64,000 nt of DNA, taken from positions 673,479 to 737,478 of the forward strand of contig NW_004443648.1 in assembly GCF_000330505.1 (NCBI RefSeq). Direction: 5' to 3'. The stretch's first letter is position 1. Every line of letters starts with the position of its first letter. The position numbers and the translations under genes are program-made. Of this stretch, positions 1 through 10,172 are shown piece by piece. This DNA comes from Entamoeba invadens IP1 (taxonomy: Eukaryota; Evosea; Mastigamoebida; Endamoebidae). A model generated the notes under the pieces. That model was not told where the DNA came from, did not search any database, and saw nothing but the letters and a program-made list of their open reading frames with translations.

Positions 1-335
1 CTGTCGTTCATCTCCTGTATAATTGTTGTGAGTGTGTCTTGTGACATTTGAGTTTGAGGGAACGTCGTGTGGTCGATCCCTTCGCCATTGTGGTTCATTT
101 CTATTTCAATTTTACTCTCTTCATGTCCTTTTGAGATCTCAGACAGCTCGGCAAAGTGATCCTTCCCTTCATTCTCATTTAAAGTCTCTTTCTGCTCATC
201 AACGTCTTCTACGTTTTTTTGCGTCTCGTCATCACCAAATTGGCTTTGTGTGAAAAACAGCTTTTTCGATGCTTCAAGGTCTTTTTCGCTAATTTTTCTA
301 AGTGGTTTACCGGCAGCAGTTGTGAAGAAAGCCAT
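1..335 (-). CDS. BRCA2-like protein, N-terminal part with BRC repeat (partial)
   Basis: The minus-strand frame opens with ATG at 335-333 and stays open to the window edge (111 codons), so this is the 5' end of a longer gene. Residues 3-28 match the BRC repeat of BRCA2: F-x-T-A at 4-7 (FTTA), G9-K10, a serine at 16, L-x-A at 21-23 and the LF pair at 27-28. In the family this repeat binds the RAD51 recombinase: FxTA mimics the RAD51 oligomerisation motif and the LF module docks on a second pocket. The rest of the visible part is acidic and rich in Glu, Asp and Gln, as in linkers between BRC repeats. A repeat starting at residue 3 is unusual, but protist BRCA2 proteins are short. The DNA-binding domain would lie outside the window. 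The BRC match is seen directly; the BRCA2 assignment is inferred from it. Confidence 0.7.
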   Translation of the reverse strand, partial: MAFFTTAAGKPLRKISEKDLEASKKLFFTQSQFGDDETQKNVEDVDEQKETLNENEGKDHFAELSEISKGHEESKIEIEMNHNGEGIDHTTFPQTQMSQDTLTTIIQEMND

Positions 336-542
336 TGTATTTTTGAGTTATTCTTTTCGTCTTTTTTATGAGAAAGAGATTTTCCTCTTCCAATAATTTA
401 TTTAACGCGTTGTTTTTAATTAACGCGTCCTTTTTTTCAAAAATTTAGGTGATTCAAAAAATTTTGAAAAATTTTTGAAAAAATCAAGAAATGCAGAAAT
501 AGCAATTTGGACTGAAAAAAGTATATTATAAACACCTGAGAA

Positions 543-1481
543 ATGATTCAATTTCTCATCTTATTTTTCTTCTACGTGACTTATGCACTTCCTCCAATTC
601 CAAAAGAAATTGTTTTTCCAACACAACCCCCTGGTGGGCTTCAAGTCACTTTTGCGGGATGTCGACAAGCTGATGGATGTGATGTCAAAGCTCGTATCGA
701 GTTATTAGTTCCTTATTTTAACACAGTCGCCTCATTTTTTAGGCCGAAGATGGCTATAGCGTTATTGAAACAAGGCGCTAAAATGAAAAGTTTGGACGAC
801 CTTCCCCCTGAGGAAGTGACGATACCAGAAGAACCACCTGAGGGTTCCGGATTAACAGTGAAACCAGATGCATGTTCTGCGGATGCGGGCTGTGATGTTA
901 AAAATCGGAATTTGATGATTGGGAAGTATTTCAATATTTTGGCGTCACACTTCTCGGCTATGATACCAGCGACCGGTGGTCCTCATAACACTGCAGCACC
1001 TATGCCAGTACAGTCCGTCAACATCCCAATGAAAAAACTCGACCAAGCTAAATTGACGGCTCAACACAAATTGGACATCCGTAAAATGCTCGACGACCAG
1101 AACAAACAACTCTTCGACAAACAGAAGCCTATGTTCCAAGGTATGTTCCAATCGCTTTCATCACAACAACTGGCTGAAGATCCATATCACAAGTACATTA
1201 ATAAAGTTATCGGGTTAGAGGAGAGACGCCAATCGATGTTTTCAAATTATCTCCGAACCCGAAATGATCCTCCTCACTTCGAAGACTTTTATGACCAACC
1301 AACAGTCGCTCCAAGAACTGGAAACCCTGATGACCATATGATAGAAACGTTCGGAGGAAGTTATTTCACCGCTGATGGATACAAAATCATGAAGAAAAGG
1401 TTTTTGGAGAATGAAGGACTTAAAGGTTATGACAAAAGTGCATTCAAACCAACTATAAAGCAAGCTCTTATCACTAAGTGA
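543..1481 (+). CDS. secreted protein with duplicated C-x5-C-DVK motif
   Basis: A 312-residue protein I do not recognise. Residues 1-15 form a signal peptide (MIQFLILFFFYVTYA) and no other membrane segment is seen, so it is probably secreted or lumenal. The N-terminal third holds an internal duplication. C40-x5-C46-DVK followed by a hydrophobic helix ending near FF (65-66) is matched by C111-x5-C117-DVK followed by YFNILASHF. The copies are 71 residues apart and each is preceded by a Pro-rich stretch (FPTQPPGG and IPEEPPEG). The remainder is charged and helical with no obvious domain. The paired cysteines would suit disulphides in the secretory pathway. The start is the first ATG after an AT-rich TATA-like run. 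I infer an Entamoeba lineage-specific protein. Confidence 0.8.
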   Translation: MIQFLILFFFYVTYALPPIPKEIVFPTQPPGGLQVTFAGCRQADGCDVKARIELLVPYFNTVASFFRPKMAIALLKQGAKMKSLDDLPPEEVTIPEEPPEGSGLTVKPDACSADAGCDVKNRNLMIGKYFNILASHFSAMIPATGGPHNTAAPMPVQSVNIPMKKLDQAKLTAQHKLDIRKMLDDQNKQLFDKQKPMFQGMFQSLSSQQLAEDPYHKYINKVIGLEERRQSMFSNYLRTRNDPPHFEDFYDQPTVAPRTGNPDDHMIETFGGSYFTADGYKIMKKRFLENEGLKGYDKSAFKPTIKQALITK

Positions 1482-2501
1482 TGCATTATAGTATATTTTA
1501 CTATAAACAAATAGTTTATTTTTAAAGAATGTACCTATTTTAGAAACTAATTGTCATAGCATTGAATATTATTTAAAAAAAACGTTCAATAAAATTTTTT
1601 AGACATTTTTTTATTTGTGACAAGAACTATAAATATTAATTTCATTTATAAATTAAATTAAATTTGCCGACTCACAGTGAAATATAATTGGGCGATGAAT
1701 TGTTGAGGTTTGCATTTGCTTAATAAAGATAAATTATCATTAAATTAATAAAATAATTTTAAATATTACTATTTTTTTGGACAACACTTATAATTAAAAA
1801 AATACAAGTTGTTTTTCTTTGTAATATTATTTTAAACATCATAACTTTCAATCATTTACACTCAAATACGAGTTTAAGTTTCAATCTCGAACTCATATGT
1901 ACTTATCAAACCAAAATCTGGTTTTAGCCAAGCACAGTTTTATCGTTTTAAGTAAGTTTTAAAATATGTTAAACTTATTCCAATTATTACAGTAAACAAG
2001 TACAGGAGGCAGAATAATTACTTGACAAAGAATAAATTGATTGACAAAAAGATGATTGGCCAAAATGCCTTAATAATGATTTTTGATTAGCTGTTTTAGG
2101 TTTATTTTTTCGGGAATTACCACTTATTCTATTTTTATAACTAGAAATAACTTGACAAAGACTAAAAACAGCGTTTTATTTTTCCAAAAACAAAAAAATG
2201 AAACTGAACTCGATTAATAAACGTCTTTTCGAACAATTCAGTTCTGGATCTCCTCCAATTCGCCAATTGTGAGTTTGAAAGGCTCGAGACTCTATTTAAT
2301 CGTGTCAACAGGACTGCCGTAGACTTGTTGATCTCCACGGAATAATACATGGAAGTTGTCACAAATACTGGCAATTTAAATTTTTAGAATGGAATGTGTT
2401 ACCTTGAATTTCCCGAAAACTCGATTTGCTATAACAATTCATTGATATGACTGACCAACACCGAAGTTCCAATGAAAGAAAAAAGCTTTTTTACTCTTCC
2501 T
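1482..2501. other. AT-rich intergenic region
   Basis: About 1 kb downstream of the secreted-protein gene. It is AT-rich with frequent stops in all frames. I see no gene, RNA gene or terminal inverted repeat. Confidence 0.6.
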
Positions 2502-2901
2502 TTACAAATCAGATACGGAAACTGTCGCTATTTCATCGGGCGGAGCAAAGAGTCGTTTAATGATTGCTGCATTTGAAAACATATTAGAAAATGCACTAAA
2601 CTCTTCAATTGGACGACTTCTGGTGTGTTTCTAAAAGCACGGCAAGTGCTCTTAATGTCACAAAACTTTCACTTTATAAAGTAGAAACAATCGCCTCAAC
2701 GTGCTCTCTTCCCGACGCCAATTTAAAGAATAATGAATCTTCACAAAACACAAAAGAACATTTTCCGCATTCTAAACAATTTTTTCTGTAAATTGTGACT
2801 TCTTTGTTGCTTTGGGTTTTATTTCTTCTGTGACTTTCATAATTATCCTCTCCATCTTGGCGTGTTTTTTCACTCCACTTTTTGGGGGGTTTTGAACACA
2901 T
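2502..2901 (-). CDS. possible small spliced gene, unknown function
   Basis: Two open segments on the minus strand join in frame if a 58-nt intron (2688-2631, GTTTCT...TTTTAG) is removed. Exon 1 is 2901-2689 (71 codons from ATG) and exon 2 is 2630-2502 (42 codons plus stop). The predicted 113-residue protein is basic at its N terminus and has a Cys cluster (CLECGKCSFVFC). Base composition here is less AT-rich than the flanks, which suggests current or former coding. The donor deviates from the usual GTTTGT and I recognise no family. It could instead be a decayed gene. Confidence 0.3.
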
Positions 2902-3488
2902 TTCAAATTCCAATTACTCGGTTATGAACTGAAGAGACATGATATCTCAAGATTGGTCGATATCATGTCTAAAAAGAGAGTATAAAACAACAGTTTTTAT
3001 CGGATTATAATTCTTTTTATGCTTTTTTTCAAAATATTTTTCAATTTTTTAAGGTCAAGCATTACCGTTATAATTATTACTCAAATTCCTACTTATAGCA
3101 AAACCAAGTTTATGGTAAAACAAATGAATTAATTTATTCGAGAAATGTAAACAAACTCCCCGAATGATGGTTCTCAAACCTTAATAAAAATTACTCTAAA
3201 ATTTAAAAATAGAATTTTGTCATCCCTTTTTTCTTTGTCAAGTGATTTTTCGGCCTTCTGTAAATGATAGTAAATGATAATAAATGCAGTCGATCCCAAT
3301 AACAGTTAAAATTCCTAAATGGGCAAAATAAACTTTCGTTTGTAAATGGTAAAACGAAAAAAACAAAAAATTGGCCAGATTGTTTTCTCTTTATTTCGAT
3401 TTCTTTCTTTTTCAAAAATACGAATTATAAGTTGCCTTCTTTTTGTTTGTCGTTTTCGAAAACAAATGCAATGAAGTTAAACATTGAG
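2902..3488. other. intergenic region
   Basis: Homopolymer-rich DNA between the candidate small gene and the end of the GSK3-like kinase. I see no gene. Confidence 0.5.
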
Positions 3489-4829
3489 TTACTCTTGCTC
3501 CTTTTCGTCCTTTTCCTCTTTTTCATCGTCATCTTCTTTGTCGTCAAGCGGCTCCTTATCTTCGTGCAAGTCTTTGTCCTTCTGTTGAGTCGGTTGTTGA
3601 GTTTCAATTCGTTTCTTTTCGAGCTCGACAAAGAGTTTCATCTTGTCTGTCACACCTTTTGCCTCACCTCTCGTCCATTCGTCTTGGTCGTACTTCGTCA
3701 GGACTGGGAGTGCGTTTCCGTTCGGCAGCAAAAGCCCCTCGGTAAACAGCTCTTTGTGGAAGTTGTCTGTTATGATCTGGACGGCTGTTGGTCGTTTCTC
3801 TGGAGTGTATTGCATTACTTTAATTAACATCAAAACAGCGGTAAATGGTGGGTTCATGAAACGCAAGGCGGCTTCAATTCCAACACCACCAACATGCGGC
3901 ACACGGGTGTATGGACTCTCGGGGTTCATTCCTTTGATTTCGTCGGCGGTAGGGGAACCCAAGATTTTCATAATGCGGGTGATTTGGTCTGAAGCGCTTT
4001 CCCCTTGGAAAAACGGTTGTCCAACAATCATCTCAGCGACTACACACCCAAAAGACCAAACATCGACAGCGGTTGAATATTTAGTTGCTCCAAAAATGAG
4101 CTCTGGGGCTCGGTAGTATCGCGAACAAATATATGAGATGTTTGACTCGTCGGGAGTCAATAACTTTGCACTTCCGAAATCACACAGCTTCAACTCGCCC
4201 GTGTCTCTGTTCACCAACACGTTTTGTGGCTTGATATCTCTGTGGCACATACCAAAAGCATGGATATAAGCAAGGGACCGTGCGAGTTCATATGAAAACA
4301 ATCGAATATACACGACGGGGAGTCTTCTTCTATAATCATGCATTAATTGGTGAATATTTTGTGGGAAATAGTCCATGACTAAGTTCAAGCAAATGTCTTC
4401 AGTCTACTTGTTATCAATTGTTTCCACAACTTATTAAATAACAATAAGAATAGTAAAATTGTTAAGTAACGATTTGAAACGAGTAATTAAATTGATTTAA
4501 AGTATTAAAATAATTGAATAGAAATAACAAACACAAGAGATTTTTGAGTAAAAATGCGACTTAAGTTCCAAGACATTGACGTGTTTGAGCATTTCCATCA
4601 TTTGGAGTTCTCTGTTTTTGTACCTTCTGTCCTGTATGACACGTTTGATCGCAATCACCTCGTTTGTGTTCAGGTCGACTGCAAATGCCACAATTCCAAA
4701 CGCGCCGCTCCCTACGACTTTCGAAATTCGATATTTTGTATCATCGTTTTCGAGGACGACTCCCTCTTGGTTTCCAAATACAACAAGCGGATTGACTTTC
4801 GAATGCCCTCGCTTCGATTGTTTGTCCAT
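3489..4829 (-). CDS. GSK3/shaggy-type protein kinase (two exons)
   Basis: A CMGC-group Ser/Thr kinase of the glycogen synthase kinase 3 type. Exon 1 is 4829-4533 (99 codons) and exon 2 is 4403-3489, in phase 0 across intron 4532-4404, giving 403 residues. Exon 1 carries the Gly loop GSGAFGIV, the lysine in IAIK and the C-helix glutamate in NRELQMM. Exon 2 carries HRDIKPQN, DFGSAK and the activation segment SYICSRYYRAPEL, which contains the GSK3-specific tyrosine. The DICLNLVMDYFPQ segment at the junction also matches the family. The C terminus is a highly acidic Glu/Asp/Lys tail. I start at ATG 4829 because the frame upstream offers only a TTG; a GAACT element lies about 20 bp upstream. GSK3 phosphorylates pre-phosphorylated substrates and acts in metabolic, developmental and cell-cycle signalling. 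Confidence 0.93.
4404..4532 (-). other. spliceosomal intron in GSK3-like gene
   Basis: A 129-nt intron with donor GTTTGT (4532-4527) and acceptor TAG (4406-4404). Splicing joins ...YSKISC to TEDICLNLV in phase 0 and restores the kinase fold; unspliced reading hits stops. It is the longest intron in the window. Confidence 0.85.
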
Positions 4830-4849
4830 TATATTTCGAGTTTTTTTCA

Positions 4850-4854
4850 AGTTC
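4850..4854 (-). promoter_or_regulatory. GAACT promoter element of the GSK3-like gene
   Basis: On the minus strand GAACTTGAAAAA lies about 20 bp before ATG 4829. GAACT is the variable-position core promoter element known in Entamoeba. Confidence 0.5.
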
Positions 4855-5426
4855 TTTCACTTTTCAATTTCTTTGGTTTTTTTCCTCGTTTTTTGTCTTT
4901 CATCAATCTCTTCATTCCAACAACCAAATCATTTTTTTTCCCTCTTCGTTGCTTATTTTTTGTCTGTGCTTGTTTTGTTTTTTATTGGAATTAGAATGTT
5001 TCAAGAAGTCCAAACTATTTGTATTGTTATTTTTATTATAATTTATAAGTATTTCAATAAATTAATTAATAAATACATTAATAATTATATTATTTATTAG
5101 AATATCTTTTTTCCCAAAAGTATTTTTAACACAGTTGGCAAAATTGTTCGTCTAGTTTTTCTCATTTTTTGGGTTTTTGTGTATGTTTGTAAGGTTTAAT
5201 TATTAATAATTTATTTACTATACTATCTAATTTTCGTTTTTTCTTTTAAACTTTTGCGTGCGTTTCAAATTTCCACTTATCACGACTAATAAAATTTTAT
5301 TCAGATAAACTAATTCTTGAAAATTAGTTAATTATTTTAAATAACATTTTTCATTGTACAAAATGTTATTCAAACAACAAAATGTGATCAACATTGAAAA
5401 TGTCATCTCAAAATTCCAATTGAAGG
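4855..5426. other. divergent intergenic region
   Basis: AT-rich DNA between the divergently transcribed kinase and signal-peptidase genes, so it probably holds both promoters. No gene or structured element is seen. Confidence 0.5.
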
Positions 5427-6098
5427 ATGTACCACACTGCAGAGCGAATGTATAATATTGCGTACTACGCGTCGCAGTGGTTGGGTATTGCTGCGTTTTG
5501 TCTCTACCTTACTTCATTAGTTTTGTATGTCCCGCCAGTTACTAGTGTGTCCAATCCAAAAGTGACGCTTTTGTTTGTTATTGACTCACACTTGAGTGAC
5601 GAGAACCTAAATAATAATAATTATTATTATTATAATAATAACACACAGCAAATCGTACCGTAAAATCGATGGCGTCCAATTTGATATGGACCTCGACTTG
5701 GACTTTACTCCGTCTTTCAATTGGAACACTAAGATGATTTTCGTGTGGGTGAAAGCGTCGTTTGAGACTGAAAAAACTGTTTGTTCGAATACCTTTTAAT
5801 TCAAATATAGTATTTTAAATAGTTATACTATATAAATGGCAATGATACACAATCGACTTATTAACAGCCAATGAACATCGCAACGGTGTGGGACACGATG
5901 ATAAGAAAAAGAGAGAACGCACACCTCGTGTTGAAGAATGAGAAGATCGAGTATACACTCATGGACTTCGGAAAGGAATTGAAAGGAAAAACTGTCAACT
6001 TGACAGTCGAGTGGATGACCGTCCCTTGGTCTGGTTCCACGTCTATTAGAAAAGGAAATACAACAACCTTTGTTTTGCCAGAACAGTACATTAAGTAG
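5427..6098 (+). CDS. signal peptidase complex subunit SPC22/23 (SPCS3), three exons
   Basis: Subunit 3 of the ER signal peptidase complex, a single-pass type II membrane glycoprotein needed for cleavage of signal peptides. The exons are 5427-5572, 5649-5778 and 5868-6098; splicing gives 168 residues (human about 180). Exon 1 holds the N-terminal membrane anchor (about residues 16-37). Exon 2 gives the lumenal strand with DLDLDFTPSFNWNTKMIFVWV, as in the family core around 'F-D-WN-KQLFLYL'. Exon 3 gives VWDTMIRKRENAHL, then LTVEWMTVPWSG and FVLPEQY, matching the family 'LWDKI', 'LSWNVVP' and 'PDTY' segments in order. Phases agree at both junctions (2 and 0). Without splicing only disconnected ORFs appear. 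Confidence 0.88.
5573..5648 (+). other. intron 1 of SPC22/23 gene
   Basis: 76 nt with donor GTTTGT and acceptor ACACAG. The interior is a run of AAT/ATT triplets. The codon is split after two bases. Confidence 0.8.
5779..5867 (+). other. intron 2 of SPC22/23 gene
   Basis: 89 nt with donor GTTTGT and acceptor AACAG, phase 0. Together with intron 1 it reconnects the conserved lumenal domain. Confidence 0.8.
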
Positions 6099-6559
6099 CT
6101 TGAGCCGAGTTTCGATGTTGTCTTCAAATAACATTTTTGGAATGAATTTTGTTTTTTAAAATTTATTGATATTTTTAACATTTTTTTGGTAGTAAAAAAT
6201 GCTATATTTTTAACAATTGTTTTGTGTGTTAATGATACAAAATTATTTTAATTTTTATAAAAGCCATTTGAAGTTGAATTTTTTACTTTTTTATATTTAC
6301 AATAGTAATTTTATTTGGTTTCATTATAGTTTTTTAATTATGTATAGTCGGGGGATAAATAGCATTAAAAAGGGACAAAGGTAGTTAATTTTGAAAAATA
6401 TAATTTCGAAACTATAATTTTTAATAAATCTATTTAAAGGTCAAAATAAACATAAAATTAAAATATTAATTTAAATTATAGTTTTTTAATTTTAAATGAT
6501 TATAAATTGAATAATTATAAATTTCTATTTCAAAAATAAACAAAAACGCTTCAATTTGT

Positions 6560-8352
6560 TCACTTAGAGAAACGTAAAAGTCTAAAACGCAGCACTTTTT
6601 GTGGTTTGTCTGAAACTTGTTTTGTTAAAGGTTTTTTCCTTTGTTTTTCTTTTTGTTTCATTTCATTTCTGCTCTTCTTCAACTCCAATTGTTTTGGTGT
6701 TAAAATGGTCTTTCTCTTTTCCTTTCTCAATGGGAATGGTTCAACAACGAAAGATTGAAAGATTTCAACAAATGATGGATTTTCAGTGATTCCATGACAC
6801 TTTAAAGGATTGACACGACAAGTTGAATAATCATTACACCAAAATGATTCAATTCCACATAGATTAAAAGCCAATACATTGTAGCAATAAGTAGCAGATG
6901 CAAAATACGAATCGATTAGAAAAAAGGCATCTTTAATCTTTTTCTTGTATTTTTCGTCAATATGGTATTCAAAAACTGACTTCCCAGCTATCTAAGTGTT
7001 ACTTCACAATACAAGATTTCGACACTTAACAAACTTGTTCTTTCACATTATTTTTTTCTTGCAAAAACAATGCTTCAATTCTTCCATTCATTGCGCGTTG
7101 TTGTACTATTCTTCTTTTCATCCTTCCAAACACTCCAACATCAAGCATCTGAGTTAAATGTGACGAATGAGGAACCAAGTTGACAATAGTTACATTCAGT
7201 TCAATACAATTTTTCAGAATTGCATCAGAAACATGAGAAGAGCAGTTATCCCATATTAAAACTGCTGGTAATTTGTCTGGTATTTGACGTTTCAATTCTT
7301 TGAGGCGCTCGACAATACAGTTTCTCTTTTCTGTGATGTATTTGACAAACACATTTATAAACCAGTATTCACATAAATCTCTTGTTATAAACCCACTTTC
7401 TGAATACATAAATAAAACATTCTGTGGTGTAAACCCCATATCAAGGAATTGATATGGTATCGTCTTTGTAGTCAACACCAATCCAGGTTTTAACACATCA
7501 CCACATGCACTTATTGCTGCAATCAAAGTTGAAGAGTCATCACTTTGATCAAGATAAGAATTAACGACTTTTCCCTTGTAATTACTCGGCATAAAACACC
7601 TATAACCTCGTTCATCTGCTCTTCTGGAATATCCACTTTCATCCATGTTAATAATTAATTCAGAATGAACATTTTTGATTGCATTTGAAAGTTTTTTATA
7701 ATAAGAAACTAGATCTCGACCATCCACTTTAATTCGTTTTTCTTCCATGGGTATACACTTCACTTTTATCAAATTGTGTCTTGCAGTCCACTTTCTAATC
7801 ATGTCTTTGCTGACTTCGACTGAAAGAACCGTATTGAAAAAAGTATGGAGAGTTTCTGTTGTCACTGCAATATTTCGAGACAATCTATGATTTATCATAT
7901 CCAAAACTACTTTATCTCTATCTCTGTTCATGCGTGTTGAGTGTGTGAATTCAACATCGTGGAATATACAGTCCTCTTTTTGTATAATAATTGTAATTCT
8001 TGGTGAAGATATGCAGAATATCGTTGCCAAATCAGCCTGTTTGATTCCTCTTTCATTGTTGTTGAAGGTAACAACAACTGCTTCTTTTTCAATACAGTCA
8101 ACTGAGTTCAAAAAATTGAAAAGTTGATTTCCATTTGTACAAATAAACTGGTTAAATATGAACATTTTTCGAAAACAAAAATATATTTGTCTTCTCATTG
8201 TAGTTAATTCATTAAACTCTGGCATTTTAACCATATACATCATGAATATATTGAAATACAGTTTTTAAACCAGTTTCTTGCATTTGAATTGCTTTTTTGT
8301 GTTGATTGCCTGTAATTGTTTCATCGAGGGTTCCTTTCTCTTCTTCTTCCAT
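6560..8352 (-). CDS. pogo-like DDD transposase, likely three exons
   Basis: Transposase of the surrounding element. The main exon (8218-7035) encodes a helix-turn-helix (IKQADLATIFCISSPRI) and the catalytic core: D in LIINMDESGY, D in AVLIWDNCSSH, and a third D in TQMLDVGVFGRMK with 35 residues between the last two, as in pogo/Tigger DDD enzymes. A 43-nt intron (7034-6992, GTTTGT...CTTAG) joins it in phase 0 to the last exon (6991-6560), which ends in a Lys-rich tail. Upstream, an acidic 27-codon exon from ATG 8352 can be joined by a 52-nt intron (8270-8219, GTTTAA...CCAG) with matching phase, giving 565 residues. If that first intron is not real, translation would begin at ATG 8243. The first exon is inferred; the other two are well supported. 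Confidence 0.8.
6992..7034 (-). other. intron in transposase gene
   Basis: 43 nt with donor GTTTGT and acceptor CTTAG, phase 0. Removing it extends the transposase by 143 residues instead of stopping two codons past the donor. Confidence 0.75.
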
Positions 8353-8531
8353 TGTTTTCAAAGATTGAATAATTTCAAAAATAGAAAGTTATGGTTTTCT
8401 TTTATTATTTTCGAAGTAGTTAATTGAAAAAACCCTTCTAATACTTTTATGGTTAAAGAAATTATATTTTATAGTTTTTTATTCAAATTAACTACTTCTG
8501 TCCCAAATTAACCCCCTTTATCACCCGACTA

Positions 8532-9242
8532 TAATATTATTATTATAAATACTACTTTTTATAATTTCAAATGTTATATTATAAAACACAAGTTTTTTTA
8601 TTAATTTTATAATATGAAACTACTCAAAAGTCTTTTTTACTTCGATATATTTCAACGTTTTAAGAATTATCAGCGAAAAAAAGTCCGTTAAATATCTTTC
8701 TTATTTAGTCATTGATGCAAGTTGGCAATATTCCATTTGAGAGTTGAAAAGACCAAAAATAGTATTTTAATTCCCTGACACATTTTTTCTTTTTTTTTAC
8801 TTCTGTTTGTTTTGAATTCCTGTTCTTGTAACAATCACCAGCTTAAAATCGGTTCAATTTCTTTTTTTTTATTTCATTGTTCATCTCAAACCAGAATCCA
8901 TAAAATTTGTCTTTTTCTATTTTTCCATAACTCAGATCCCGATACTATTTTTTAATTATTGGCACAAAAAACCTCGTGGATTTCAACTGGTTTATCCTCT
9001 GATAACAACTTCCTTTATTTTTAAGACAAGAAAAGACGTTGAGATGGTTTTGAGTGACTCATTTTCATAAGGAAGAAATGATACGAAACAGTACACCTTT
9101 ATTACCACTAAGTTACCACATGTCTTTGCATGACTAATAAACTAGTAATAACTAAACAATAAGTATATAATAAGTATAAATATACATTTCCAAACGAGTT
9201 GAATGCCAAGAGTATTTTCGCTGATCTTGTAATGCTTCATTA
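8532..9242. other. intergenic region
   Basis: AT-rich DNA between the transposon and the WD40 gene. No gene, RNA or repeat recognised. Confidence 0.5.
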
Positions 9243-10172
9243 ATGTTACCTCTTCAAAACGAGCTTATCCACCCCGAGGAGAGTTCCATCGTAACACTTT
9301 CTATGGACAAATCAGACGCTAATCGGTTGCGCGCAACATACGTAACAAACTCAGACAAATTAACAAATCACCTTCACTTACTTCAATACTCTTCCGAGTT
9401 GAATACTTTGATATTGGCCGATCCCCAAGCCTTAAAAAAGTCGCCGTTTCCATTGACTGACGTTCATTTTCTTCCAAAGTGGTTTTCATTGGACTCACTC
9501 ATATGCGCGGGTGATGGGCTATCGGTGTGTTATGTTGATGAGGCCGATAGAAATTTGACAGTAATTGATGGGTTCTCGATCGAACAATCATTCACAAAAC
9601 AACCCGCGCTTGGCATTGAACCGTTCCTCTCGAAGAGCAAAAAAGCGATTTCGTGGCATTTGAATGGAGACGTTGTAGTGTGGGAGATCGGCGAGAAAAC
9701 AGCGGAGGTGTCGGAGCAACACTTTGAGGTGGTCAGCGACGCGAAAGCGATTTTTGAAGAGGAGAATTGTTTTGTCGTTGCAACTAACGAGGGGGTACAT
9801 GTGGTCGATACGAGGAGTTCGAAAGGGAGTAAGATATATACTGCAGATATGCCATTCATTGCAACGAACACTCAAGACCCCAATAAAGTTGCTGTTGCGA
9901 ACGAGAATTCTGTGAACATAGTCGATCTAAGAATGGACAAGAAGAAAGAGACGACGTTCAAAACTAAAGGCGAAATTAATGATATTTGTTGGGAACTGCC
10001 ACATATAGCAATAGCCACAAATGAAGGCGCACTTCTATGGAACCCAGAAAAGTCAAATACAATCATGGAGTATCAATCGGAAAACCCATTTGTAGCTATC
10101 GACTGTGCAAATGGAAATGGACAGTGGTCTGTTGTGGCTTCAGAACATTCAGTCTTGTTTTTGCATCTATAG
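9243..10172 (+). CDS. WD40-repeat protein, WDR68/TTG1 (DCAF7)-like
   Basis: A 309-residue beta-propeller protein. The order of segments follows WDR68/TTG1: an N-terminal line RLRATYVTNSDKLTNHLHLL, then PFPLTDVHFLPKW and LICAGDGLSVCYV. A central SWHLNGDVVVWEIG blade follows, then VVATNEGVHVVDTRS and NKVAVANENSVNIVDLRMD, and a closing blade GEINDICWELPHIAIATNEGA with a short C-terminal strand (WSVVASEHSVLFLHL). WD dipeptides are mostly degraded (VWEI, VDLR, LWNP). WDR68-type proteins scaffold kinases such as DYRK and CUL4 ligases, and in plants bHLH-MYB complexes. The propeller is clear; the WDR68 subfamily is an inference from blade spacing and could be wrong. Confidence 0.65.
   Translation: MLPLQNELIHPEESSIVTLSMDKSDANRLRATYVTNSDKLTNHLHLLQYSSELNTLILADPQALKKSPFPLTDVHFLPKWFSLDSLICAGDGLSVCYVDEADRNLTVIDGFSIEQSFTKQPALGIEPFLSKSKKAISWHLNGDVVVWEIGEKTAEVSEQHFEVVSDAKAIFEEENCFVVATNEGVHVVDTRSSKGSKIYTADMPFIATNTQDPNKVAVANENSVNIVDLRMDKKKETTFKTKGEINDICWELPHIAIATNEGALLWNPEKSNTIMEYQSENPFVAIDCANGNGQWSVVASEHSVLFLHL

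Larger units (their letters stand above)
6345..8531 (-). mobile_element. autonomous pogo-like (Tc1/mariner superfamily) DNA transposon
   Basis: A 2,187-bp element bounded by TA dinucleotides (6343-6344 and 8532-8533), the expected target-site duplication of this superfamily. The ends are inverted repeats: the left begins TAGTCGGGGGATAAA and the right, reversed, TAGTCGGGTGATAAA, and both continue into GGGACA and GTAGTTAATTT. Inside is one spliced transposase gene on the minus strand with no disabling mutation seen, so the copy may be active or recently active. A deleted derivative with nearly identical ends lies at 38177-38979. Confidence 0.9.

Noticed and set aside
32..253. Plus-strand ORF of 73 codons
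   Set aside because: It is the antisense of the BRCA2-like reading frame, which has a recognisable BRC motif.
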